Source of the DNA: Nitrincola salilacus
GTDB taxonomy: Bacteria; Pseudomonadota; Gammaproteobacteria; Pseudomonadales; Balneatricaceae
Length of the DNA stretch: 64,000 nucleotides
Direction of reading: 5' to 3'
Assembly: GCF_046271865.1 (NCBI RefSeq)
Contig: NZ_CP176580.1
Span: 1 to 64,000 of the forward strand
Part shown: positions 36,396 to 44,459 of the stretch, piece by piece
Position numbering within the stretch: the stretch's first letter is position 1
How the letters are laid out: each line of letters opens with the position of its first letter
Program-made: the position numbers and the translations under genes
Notes under the pieces: generated by a model
Told to the model about the DNA's origin: nothing
The model's input: the letters and a program-made list of their open reading frames with translations, nothing else
The model's database searches: none

Positions 36396-37604
36396 TCAGA
36401 ACCTTATCGACAGTATCTCCTGCAACTCTGCATCGGTGAGCAGGATGGGGTTGGTTTTCATGCTGCCGCCTCGGGCATTCGCCACAACACGCGTAAAGTC
36501 GTCTGTCGTCATACCGAACTGATGCAGGCGAGGCAGGTTCAGTCTGGCAACCCATTCTCTCAGGAGGTCGACAAGAGCTTCCAGGGCCTGTTTGTCGCTC
36601 AGGGCGGCATTATCTGTCAGTAGTCTGCCTACCTGTGCATATTTGCGCAGAGCTGCGCTGTCAGCGGCTCGCGCTTGCAGTGCAGCGATATTCATCGCGG
36701 TGGCTTCCGCCAGCAGTGTTCCGCATACCACGCCGTGTGGGATAGGAAAGAATGCACCAAGTGGAGAAGCCAGACCATGAACAGAGCCCAGGCCCGCCTG
36801 AGCCAGAGTGATGCCCGACATCATTGAGGCATAGGCAAGCTGACTGAAGCCGCTCTCTGCCTGAGGGAGACCTGCCTGAGGGTGATCTGCCTCCCATGCC
36901 GACCAGAAGCCCGCGCAGAACGCCTGCATGCCGGACCATGCCAGGGAGTCGGTCAGTACGCTGGCATTGCTCGACACATAGGATTCCAGCAGTTGTGTGA
37001 AAGCATCCATACCATTCGCCGCGATCAGCGATTTGGGGCAATCGCGCAGCAGGTCAGGATCGACAATCGCGGTATGCGGCACGAGCGCATCATGGCGAAA
37101 GGATTTCTTGAAACCTTCGGCGCCCTGAACGCTCAGGACGGCATTTTTGGTCGCCTCGCTGCCTGTGCCTGCGGTGGTCGGGACCGCAATCAGAGGTGTT
37201 GCCGGTCCTGTATATTCAAACCCCTTGCCGACGCCTTCAAGATAATCCATCACCGAGTGACCGCTCGGCAGCAATCCTGCTACGGCTTTGGCCGCGTCCA
37301 GAGCACTGCCTCCACCAATGCCCACGACTATATCTATCTGCGAGTCCCGGTAGTCAGCGACTGCCTGATCCACCCACTGTGGTGAAGGCTCACCACTCAC
37401 GTGCAACAGATGCCATGTTATGCCTGCCGCTGCCCACTCCTGCTGCAGGGTTTGCCAGTGAGGAGTCTGAATAAATGACTGACGACCGGTGATCACCAGT
37501 GCTGTGCGACCATGCTGGAGCATGCATGGTGTCAGTCTGGACAGGCTGCCTGCACCGAAATGTATCTGTGGCAGACGGCTGAGTGAGAACGGGGTGATCA
37601 GCAT
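36396..37604 (-). CDS. Iron-containing alcohol dehydrogenase family protein
   Basis: NAD(P)-dependent group III alcohol dehydrogenase. 402 residues: GIGGGSALDAAKA (nucleotide binding) and PTTAGTGSEATKNAV, then the metal site. The usual Asp-His-His-His set appears as NGMDAFTQLLESY (Asp, but Gln in place of the first His) and SVHGLASPLGAFFPIPHGV (both later His). A Gln there occurs in a known subgroup, so it may still bind metal, but activity cannot be assumed. GGAG is 8 bp before the ATG. Substrate unknown; the tRNA-Phe gene follows. Confidence 0.88.
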   Translation of the reverse strand: MLITPFSLSRLPQIHFGAGSLSRLTPCMLQHGRTALVITGRQSFIQTPHWQTLQQEWAAAGITWHLLHVSGEPSPQWVDQAVADYRDSQIDIVVGIGGGSALDAAKAVAGLLPSGHSVMDYLEGVGKGFEYTGPATPLIAVPTTAGTGSEATKNAVLSVQGAEGFKKSFRHDALVPHTAIVDPDLLRDCPKSLIAANGMDAFTQLLESYVSSNASVLTDSLAWSGMQAFCAGFWSAWEADHPQAGLPQAESGFSQLAYASMMSGITLAQAGLGSVHGLASPLGAFFPIPHGVVCGTLLAEATAMNIAALQARAADSAALRKYAQVGRLLTDNAALSDKQALEALVDLLREWVARLNLPRLHQFGMTTDDFTRVVANARGGSMKTNPILLTDAELQEILSIRF

Positions 37605-37879
37605 GTGCAGGGCTCCTTTGAGGCTAAGCGGAGGTAGTGGGCTACCACCCTCAGGTGATGGGAATAGATAAACTGCTTGCGTTTGAACTCTATTAATTCC
37701 CGGTCCACTCTTGTGGACAGACTATCCGCTTCTCGCATAAAACGGAACCTACGCGTCCGCACCCGACCCGCAAGCACGTTCTGTCTGCGCGTGCTGCGGG
37801 CAGCCCTGAGTGGCTTTAGGAAGTCTTGACTTAGTTAGTTCAAACAGCGTTGCAATTCGAAAAATCCTGTGGCAGTCTC

Positions 37880-37897
37880 AACTTAAACGATTAAGTT
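37880..37897. promoter_or_regulatory. LacI-type operator upstream of the alpha-glucosidase gene
   Basis: Perfect inverted repeat AACTTAA-ACGA-TTAAGTT centred on CpG, 24 bp before the start codon. CpG-centred palindromes are typical of LacI-family operators, which commonly control alpha-glucoside genes. No LacI-type regulator is in the window. The remainder of the 316-bp gap 37605-37920 has only a GC-rich dyad (AAGCACG ... CGTGCTG, 37772-37798). Confidence 0.6.
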
Positions 37898-37920
37898 TGT
37901 TTTGTTTAAGGAGATCGCGA

Positions 37921-39540
37921 GTGGCAAATGCATGGTGGAGGTCAGCTGTAATCTATCAGGTATATCCGCGTTCGTACTGTGACAAGGATGGTAATGGGAT
38001 CGGGGATATCCCAGGCCTGATCAGCAAGTTGGACTACATTGCGGCATTAGGTGTGGATGTTATCTGGCTTTCACCGGTTTATCCGTCGCCTATGGAAGAC
38101 TTCGGCTATGATGTCACCGACCATTGCAACGTGGACCCGATGTTCGGAACACTTAACGATGCACGCGATTTGATTGGGGCGGCCCATGATCTTGGTCTAA
38201 AGATCATTGTGGATCTTGTGCTGAGCCACACGTCAAACCAGCACCCTTGGTTTCAAGAGAGCCGTCGCGACAGATTCAACGTAAAAGCGAACTGGTATGT
38301 CTGGGCGGATGCCGCAGACGATGGGTCTCCCCCCAATAACTGGCTGTCGCTGTTCGGCGGAAGCGCTTGGGAGTGGGAGCCGGTTCGAAAGCAATACTAT
38401 CTGCACAACTTTCTGGTATCGCAGCCTGACATGAACTTTCACAATCCCGAAGTGCAGGAAGCCGCTTTGAACGTTGTGAAGTTCTGGCTGGAGTTAGGTG
38501 TTGACGGATTCCGTCTTGATACCGTCAATTTCTTTTTCCACGATGCTGAGTTGAGATCGAACCCCCCGATTTCCAAAGACATCGAGATCAGAAGTGTTCC
38601 GTCCGATTATCCCTATGCGATGCAGTCGCATCTGTACGACAAGTCTCGGCCCGAGACCCTGATTTTTCTGGAGCGTTTTCGCAAGTTGCTGGACGGCTAC
38701 GGAGAGAAATTGACCGTTGGAGAGTTGTCCACCGATGAGGCGGTCGCCGACCAGATGCGGGCTTATTCTGAAAGCAACAAGCGATTGAGCATGGTCTACG
38801 GCTTTGACCTGTTTTGCGAAACGCCAACCGCGGGCGAGCTTGGGAAGATCATTGAGGAACGGCAGCGTAACATCGGCGACGGGTGGACTTGCAACAGCCT
38901 GAGTAATCACGATGTCAAGCGTGTTGTGTCGCGCTGGGGGTTCGAAGATCAGGCCAAAGACGCCGGTGTCATGCTGACGGCGTTCGTCTGCACTCTGCAG
39001 GGAACGCCTTGTCTTTTCCAAGGGGACGAATTGGGGTTGGAGGAATCGAGCATCGCATTCGAGGATCTTCAAGACCCGTTCGGCAAAAGGTTTTGGCCTG
39101 AGTTCAAAGGGCGGGACGGGTGCCGAACCCCGATGCCCTGGACAAGCCAGGGAGAGTTTGCCGGTTTCAGTTCTGTCAAACCCTGGTTGCCTGTAAGCGT
39201 GTCGCATTTTGTCAAAGCTGTCGACGTTCAAGAAGCTGACCCTCGGTCAACTTTGGGGCGTGTACGTGCCTTCTTGGCGTGGCGGAAAGCTAACCGCTCC
39301 TACTTTGTGGGGACTTTCGAGCTTCTTAATCTACCTGAACCGGCGCTGGGGATCGTGCGTGCGTCAGGGTCTGAAACTCTGCTTGCTGTTTTCAATTTCG
39401 GCAAGCAGCCGCTTACGCTGGATATTTCGAAGTACGGCACTGCTAGACTGATTCGCGGCTGTGGTTTCGACGATGCCGAGATAGACGGAGCCAAACTTTT
39501 TCTGGGTGCGGCAAGCGCCGCCTTTGCGCAGTTGGACTAG
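37921..39540 (+). CDS. Alpha-glucosidase (GH13, AglA-like)
   Basis: Hydrolyses terminal alpha-glucosidic bonds of maltose- or sucrose-type sugars in the cytoplasm. 539 residues from a GTG start with AAGGAG about 9 bp upstream. GH13 regions: DLVLSHTSNQHPWF, catalytic nucleophile in DGFRLDTVN (Asp near 200), acid/base Glu in TVGELS (near 268) and SLSNHDVKR. It most resembles rhizobial-type AglA. It is followed by an MFS transporter and a broken ROK kinase; base composition and style suggest this block came from another lineage, perhaps Alphaproteobacteria. Confidence 0.92.
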   Translation: MANAWWRSAVIYQVYPRSYCDKDGNGIGDIPGLISKLDYIAALGVDVIWLSPVYPSPMEDFGYDVTDHCNVDPMFGTLNDARDLIGAAHDLGLKIIVDLVLSHTSNQHPWFQESRRDRFNVKANWYVWADAADDGSPPNNWLSLFGGSAWEWEPVRKQYYLHNFLVSQPDMNFHNPEVQEAALNVVKFWLELGVDGFRLDTVNFFFHDAELRSNPPISKDIEIRSVPSDYPYAMQSHLYDKSRPETLIFLERFRKLLDGYGEKLTVGELSTDEAVADQMRAYSESNKRLSMVYGFDLFCETPTAGELGKIIEERQRNIGDGWTCNSLSNHDVKRVVSRWGFEDQAKDAGVMLTAFVCTLQGTPCLFQGDELGLEESSIAFEDLQDPFGKRFWPEFKGRDGCRTPMPWTSQGEFAGFSSVKPWLPVSVSHFVKAVDVQEADPRSTLGRVRAFLAWRKANRSYFVGTFELLNLPEPALGIVRASGSETLLAVFNFGKQPLTLDISKYGTARLIRGCGFDDAEIDGAKLFLGAASAAFAQLD

Positions 39541-39574
39541 GGCTGACAACACCAATTTCATGGAGGAAACAGCA

Positions 39575-39631
39575 ATGAAAATCGGAACTATCGGGGCAGT
39601 ACGAACTATCGGAAATCGATCCAGATCGTGA
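39575..39631 (+). CDS. 18-residue ORF with strong ribosome site, overlapping the MFS start
   Basis: MKIGTIGAVRTIGNRSRS, with GGAGG 8 bp before its ATG. Its TGA overlaps the GTG of the MFS gene (GTGA), so it could couple translation. Alternatively it is the stub of a deleted gene: MKIGTIGA looks like the first strand of an NAD-binding domain. Function unproven. Confidence 0.4.
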   Translation: MKIGTIGAVRTIGNRSRS

Positions 39632-40830
39632 AGCATTCTGAACGCGCGATCGTTCTTTCGTTGCTTCTGTCCTATTTTTCCTGGGGTGTTTTTTGGGGTG
39701 CCTGGGGGGTTCTGTTGCCCCAGTTCAAGTATGATCTGGCGCTGTCTGATGCGGCCCTTGGTTATGCGCTTACGGGTATCAGCATCGGGGCCATCGCGGC
39801 CATGGTATTGGGCGGAAGGCTGGTCAAAACAAGTCCAGCCAAAGCCTTGATGGTTCTGCTTTGTGCCTTTGCCTGTGCAGTTCTGCTGTTGGGGAACGCT
39901 TCCGGCTTTGCAAGCCTGGCCGGGTTTTTGGTTGTTTTGGGCATGATGTCGGGGCTGTTGGACATTGCGCTGAACGTGAACGTGTCGAATGCCGAGAAAG
40001 CATTCGGTCGCTCATTGTTCCAGCGCGCACATGGCGTGTTCCCGTTGGGTGTGATCCTGGCCGCACCCATTGTCGGTGTGGCACGGGACATGAACATATA
40101 CACCGATATCATTCTTTTCGTGGTCGCCGCCTTTATGGTGCCACCACTTGCTTTGTTCTATGCGAGTTCAAGGCACGTCAGCGCGATGTCCAGGGAAGAA
40201 ACCTCTGCATCGAACGATGGCCAAGCGCTGCTGCGTTGGTCGGTACCGGGCGCCTTCGCAGGCATCAGCGGCATTTTCGCCCTGATTGTGATCTTTCTCT
40301 TTCTGGAAAACGCTGTCGAGCAATGGTCGACCCTGTTTGTCGAGCAGAATCTCAACAGCACTGCCACGGTCGCAAGCCTTACGCCAAGCCTGTATATGGC
40401 GGCGATTTTTGTAGGGCGGATGGCGGCGGACCGGTGGGAACACGTCATAACCATCGAGCGCACACTGCATTGGGGGACGATTGGCACAGCCGCCGGATTT
40501 ACGCTGATGGCATTCAGCACTTCGATTTATCTGACGCTGGCGCTGGCCGCCATTATGGGCCTGCTGGTGGCCCCGATTGTGCCGAGTCTTTACAGCTGGA
40601 TAAGCACCAATGTTGCCGACGACAGACGCACGACTGTACTGAGCTTTGTGACGACATTGTCTTATCTGGGCTATTTGCTCAGCCCTGTTTTCGTCGGCAG
40701 CGTTGCGTCGCACGCTTTCGGACTGCGCACCGCGTGGTTCGCGTTGGGATTGGTCGCGCTTGTGGCATATGTGTTGAGCAGGATTCTGCGCAACACAATC
40801 ATGTCCCGGACAGGGGGAGGCACGCTATGA
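39628..40830 (+). CDS. MFS transporter, probably sugar
   Basis: Inner-membrane major facilitator with about 12 hydrophobic segments, 400 residues from a GTG start. Seen: SWGVFWGAWGVLLPQFKYDL at TM1, GIALNVNVSNAEKAFGRSLF-like block (LDIALNVNVSNAEKAFGRSL) and HGVFPLGVILAAP, which fit the FucP/YbjJ-type group. Lies between an alpha-glucosidase gene and a ROK kinase fragment, so uptake of a glucoside or its product is the natural inference. Its stop overlaps the next ORF (ATGA). Confidence 0.85.
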   Translation: MKHSERAIVLSLLLSYFSWGVFWGAWGVLLPQFKYDLALSDAALGYALTGISIGAIAAMVLGGRLVKTSPAKALMVLLCAFACAVLLLGNASGFASLAGFLVVLGMMSGLLDIALNVNVSNAEKAFGRSLFQRAHGVFPLGVILAAPIVGVARDMNIYTDIILFVVAAFMVPPLALFYASSRHVSAMSREETSASNDGQALLRWSVPGAFAGISGIFALIVIFLFLENAVEQWSTLFVEQNLNSTATVASLTPSLYMAAIFVGRMAADRWEHVITIERTLHWGTIGTAAGFTLMAFSTSIYLTLALAAIMGLLVAPIVPSLYSWISTNVADDRRTTVLSFVTTLSYLGYLLSPVFVGSVASHAFGLRTAWFALGLVALVAYVLSRILRNTIMSRTGGGTL

Positions 40831-40991
40831 TTCTTGTATTTGATGTTGGGGGAACAAAAGTCGCAAGCGGTCTGGCGTGCCCCCTGACAAGGCTGGTCAG
40901 TCTCTGCAGTAAGGTAAGACCCCCAACCATCATGACATGCGCAAGCCGGGACGAGATTCTGAGTGCACTGCTGGCGTGCCTCAGGGCATAG
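40827..40991 (+). pseudogene. Truncated ROK family sugar kinase
   Basis: Only 54 codons remain: MILVFDVGGTKVASGLA is the phosphate-1 ATP motif at the start of ROK kinases, and SRDEILSALLACLRA still fits the family, but full-length ROK proteins have about 300 residues. The frame stops 7 bp short of the 3' end of aguA on the other strand. The ATG overlaps the MFS stop, so the ancestral unit was alpha-glucosidase, MFS, kinase. The rest was probably lost by deletion at the cassette boundary. Confidence 0.7.
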
Positions 40992-40998
40992 CGATCAC

Positions 40999-42120
40999 TC
41001 AGCGGCTAAGCGGCTGCTGCTGAGTGATGCAGTGAATATTGCCACCACCGAGCAGTATCTCCCGTCCCGGTACCTGGACCACTTCGCGCTCGGGCATCAG
41101 GCTGGCAATCATCTCGGCGGCAACGTTATCCATGGGATCATCGAAAGCCGGCATCACAATGCCACCGTTGCAGATCAGGAAGTTGATATAGCTTGCCGCC
41201 ATGCGCTGACCGGCCAGGCGTGGCTGAGCACCCTCGGAGGGGTCAACAGCATCGGCTTCCTCTTCTGTGATATACATCGGTGCAGGCAGTGGCAGTTTGT
41301 GTATGGTTAGAGGCCGGCCACGGGCATCCGTCTGTTGGCTCAGATAGTCAAAGGCGGCGCTGGATAACCCATACTGCGGGTCTTCGCGGTCATCGGTCCA
41401 GGCCAGCAATACTTCGCCGGGACGGATAAAGCAGGCCACGTTATCGATATGCTCATCGGTTTCATCCTCATGGATACCGCGTGGTAACCACAGTACCTTG
41501 TCGATACCCAGATAGTCACTGAGGTGAGCCTCTATCTCCTGCCGCGACAGGTGCGGGTTGCGATTCGGGTTGAGCAGGCAGGCTTCGGTGGTCAACAGGG
41601 TGCCTTCACCATCCACATGAATGGCGCCGCCCTCAAGGATGAAGTCGGCACGATAGCGGGCCTTGCGCTCAATCTGCAGCACTTTACGAGCCACCAGATC
41701 ATCCTGATCCCAGGGGAAATAGAGCCCGCCATTCAGCCCACCCCAGGCGTTGAACATCCAATCGATACCACGCACTTCACCCAGATCATTTATGACAAAG
41801 GTCGGGCCGGTATCGCGCATCCAGGCATCATTGCTGGACAGCTCGATAACCCGTATATCGTGGCTTTTGCTGTCATCGCGGCTCTGGGCGAGTCGGGTAG
41901 CGGCGTGCTCATACTGGGCGGCAGAAACGCCGACGGTCACCGGTTCAAAGCGGGCGATGGCTCTGGCGACATCTACGAATGCCTGCTGTGCCGGTTTAGC
42001 CCCGAGTCGCCAGTTATCGCAGCGCTCAGGCCAGACCATCCAGGTCTGTTGGTGCGTCAGCCACTCGGCAGGCATATGAAAGCCATCAGCACGCGGTGTG
42101 CTCTGCAGCAGTTTGCTCAT
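40999..42120 (-). CDS. aguA: Agmatine deiminase
   Basis: Hydrolyses agmatine to N-carbamoylputrescine and ammonia. 373 residues. Seen: NDAWMRDTGPTFVIN, EGGAIHVDGEGTLLTTEACLL and the catalytic cysteine in GGGNIHCITQQQP at the C-terminus. Its start overlaps the aguB stop by 4 bp. Order on the minus strand is puuB-aguB-aguA. Confidence 0.97.
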   Translation of the reverse strand: MSKLLQSTPRADGFHMPAEWLTHQQTWMVWPERCDNWRLGAKPAQQAFVDVARAIARFEPVTVGVSAAQYEHAATRLAQSRDDSKSHDIRVIELSSNDAWMRDTGPTFVINDLGEVRGIDWMFNAWGGLNGGLYFPWDQDDLVARKVLQIERKARYRADFILEGGAIHVDGEGTLLTTEACLLNPNRNPHLSRQEIEAHLSDYLGIDKVLWLPRGIHEDETDEHIDNVACFIRPGEVLLAWTDDREDPQYGLSSAAFDYLSQQTDARGRPLTIHKLPLPAPMYITEEEADAVDPSEGAQPRLAGQRMAASYINFLICNGGIVMPAFDDPMDNVAAEMIASLMPEREVVQVPGREILLGGGNIHCITQQQPLSR

Positions 42121-42995
42121 GCACCATACTCCTTGCCATCTTTTGTCAGCAGTACATCATAGAGTTCGGTGCGACGGTCGCGGAACACCCCCCAGCTGTG
42201 GCGCTTGTTAGCCAGGGCATCGAGATCGAAGGTATGGACCAGAATACCCTCTTCATTGCGGCCCAGTTCTGCAACACGCTTGCCTGTTTCATCGGCAATG
42301 AAGGATGAGCCATAGAAGGTGATGCTGGAATCGCCCTCGGTTTCAACCCCGGTGCGGTTGCTGGCAATCAGGGGCACCAGGTTGGCGGCTGCGTGGCCAC
42401 ATTGAGCATTGTGCCAGTGATCGCGCGAATCAAGACCAGTGTCCTGCGGCTCGCTGCCGATGGCTGTTGGATAAAAGAGTAGCTCAGCCCCCATCAGTGC
42501 CATGGCACGGGCACACTCCGGGAACCACTGATCCCAGCAGATGCCGACACCAATACGACCATAAGCGGTATCCCAGACACGGAAGCCGGTATCCCCCGGA
42601 GTGAAGTAGAATTTCTCTGAATAGCCCGGTCCATCGGGTATGTGGGCTTTTCGGTACACCCCGAGCAGGCTGCCATCGGCATCGATGATCGCGATACTGT
42701 TGTAGTAAGCGTTATTGGCCCGCTCGTAGAAACTCACAGGCAATACCACCTGCAGCTCTGCTGCCAGCGCACTGAAGTGAGCTACGGCCGGGTTCTCTTC
42801 CAGGGGGGTGGCGAAGGAGAGGTAATCATAGCGCTGCTTCTGACAGAAGTAACAACGCTCAAACAGCTCCTGAATCAGGATGATCTGAGCACCGGCTGTA
42901 TGAGCATCACGCACCTTCTGTTCCGCTTTACGGATATTCTCATCAACATCCCAGCCACAGCTGATCTGGGTGGCAGCGACCGTTACCTGGCGCAT
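42117..42995 (-). CDS. aguB: N-carbamoylputrescine amidase
   Basis: Nitrilase-fold hydrolase turning N-carbamoylputrescine into putrescine, CO2 and ammonia. 292 residues; the Glu-Lys-Cys triad is visible in LIQELFERCYF, VYRKAHIPDGPGY and GVGICWDQWFPECAR. Coupled with aguA by an ATGA overlap; together they convert agmatine to putrescine for the flanking puu genes. Confidence 0.97.
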   Translation of the reverse strand: MRQVTVAATQISCGWDVDENIRKAEQKVRDAHTAGAQIILIQELFERCYFCQKQRYDYLSFATPLEENPAVAHFSALAAELQVVLPVSFYERANNAYYNSIAIIDADGSLLGVYRKAHIPDGPGYSEKFYFTPGDTGFRVWDTAYGRIGVGICWDQWFPECARAMALMGAELLFYPTAIGSEPQDTGLDSRDHWHNAQCGHAAANLVPLIASNRTGVETEGDSSITFYGSSFIADETGKRVAELGRNEEGILVHTFDLDALANKRHSWGVFRDRRTELYDVLLTKDGKEYGA

Positions 42996-43036
42996 CTTAC
43001 AGTTTCCTCACGCTCGTTATAGTGTGTTGTCTGGGG

Positions 43037-44320
43037 CTAAACACCCAGCTTATCGCGCATATTATAGTACCAGGCCCCCATGGCCGTCAGTGGCACCCGG
43101 AACAGACGTCCGCCCGGGAAGGGGTAGTGGCGCAGGCTCGCAAAGGCATCGAAGCGCTCGGCCTGACCCTGGATTGCCATTGCCAGTGCCTTACCGGCAA
43201 CATGGGTAAAGGTGACGCCATGACCTGAACAGCCCTGGGAATAATAGACATTATCCTCCAGACGGCCCATCTGCGGCAGTCGTGACAGGGTCAGCAGGAA
43301 GTTGCCGGTCCAGGCATAATCAATCTTCACCTCGGCGAGCTGAGGAAAGGTTTTCAGCAGATTCGGCTGGATCATGTTGATGATGTTGGCCGGATCACGC
43401 GCTCCATAGATCACACCCCCGCCATAGATCAGGCGTCGATCACCGGACAGGCGATAGTAATCGAGCAGGAAGTTGCAGTCTTCGACGCAATAGTCCTGTG
43501 GCAGGAGCTTTGCGGCCTGCTCTTCAGACAGGGGCTCGGTGGCAATAACCTGAGTCCCACAGGGCATCGACTTGGCCGCCAGTTCTGGGATCAGAGTGCC
43601 CAGATAGGCGTTGCCTGCAATCATCACAAAGCGAGCCAGCACAGAGCCATCATCCGTGACCACTTCAGGCCGTGCGCCATGATGAATCGCGGTGACGGCT
43701 GAATACTCATAAATGGTCCCACCCAGCGATTCCAGAGCAGCGGCCTCTCCCAAAGCCAGATTCAAGGGGTGAATATGCCCTCCGGTCGGGTCCAGCATGC
43801 CGCCGATATAGCGTTTGCTGTCGACCATGCCGTGAATCGCATCTTTATCCAGCATCTCAAGGCCTGGGTGACCATAGCGCTCCCAGAGCTGCTTCTGGCT
43901 CTCCAGATGCTCCATCTGCCCGGGTGCCAGTGCGGCAAAGACGCCGCCATCTTTCAGGTCACAGGCTATATCATATTCTTTCACGCGCTGGCGGATGATA
44001 CGGCCACCCTCAAATGCCATCTCGCCCAGCAGGCGCGCATTATCGGCACTGGTCTGCTTTTCGATCACATCCAGGTCGCGGCTGTAGCTGTTGACTATCT
44101 GGCCGCCATTTCGGCCAGAAGCGCCCCAGCCGACAGTAGCGGCTTCAAGGACAACAACCTTGAAGCCGGCCTCAGCCAGAAAAAGTGCGGTGGAAAGGCC
44201 GGTATAGCCTGCTCCGACGATACAAACATCCGCCTCGATCCTCTCTTTGAGAAAGGGCCGCTGGGGTGCCGGGTTGGCGGATGCGGCATAGTAGGAGGGT
44301 ACCGGAGAAAAATCGGTCAT
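43037..44320 (-). CDS. puuB: Gamma-glutamylputrescine oxidoreductase
   Basis: FAD oxidase of the Puu pathway: gamma-glutamylputrescine to gamma-glutamyl-aminobutyraldehyde. 427 residues from the ATG at 44320, which has GAGG 6 bp upstream; the open frame reaches 44359 but that start lacks support. Seen: PSYYAASANPAPQRPF (PuuB N-terminus), FAD loop DVCIVGAGYTGLSTALFLAEAG, VGWGASGRNGGQIVNSYSRD, and the ending YYNMRDKLGV. 41 bp upstream of aguB on the same strand and divergent from puuC. puuA (glutamylation) is not in the window. Confidence 0.94.
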   Translation of the reverse strand: MTDFSPVPSYYAASANPAPQRPFLKERIEADVCIVGAGYTGLSTALFLAEAGFKVVVLEAATVGWGASGRNGGQIVNSYSRDLDVIEKQTSADNARLLGEMAFEGGRIIRQRVKEYDIACDLKDGGVFAALAPGQMEHLESQKQLWERYGHPGLEMLDKDAIHGMVDSKRYIGGMLDPTGGHIHPLNLALGEAAALESLGGTIYEYSAVTAIHHGARPEVVTDDGSVLARFVMIAGNAYLGTLIPELAAKSMPCGTQVIATEPLSEEQAAKLLPQDYCVEDCNFLLDYYRLSGDRRLIYGGGVIYGARDPANIINMIQPNLLKTFPQLAEVKIDYAWTGNFLLTLSRLPQMGRLEDNVYYSQGCSGHGVTFTHVAGKALAMAIQGQAERFDAFASLRHYPFPGGRLFRVPLTAMGAWYYNMRDKLGV

Positions 44321-44459
44321 AAGCACCTCATTTCTTAGACGAAAGTATGTCTTAACCAAACATCAGTCTATGTCACAGAAAAGAAACTGCAAAGCAGGAT
44401 TTTTTCCAGTCAGACCGATATGATTAACTGAATACACAATAACAGAACTTGAGGTTGTT

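Noticed and set aside
39861..40991. Long out-of-frame ORF over the MFS gene
   Set aside because: It is the shadow frame of the MFS transporter, Cys/Arg-rich and without protein-like features; only its last 165 bp coincide with the ROK fragment.
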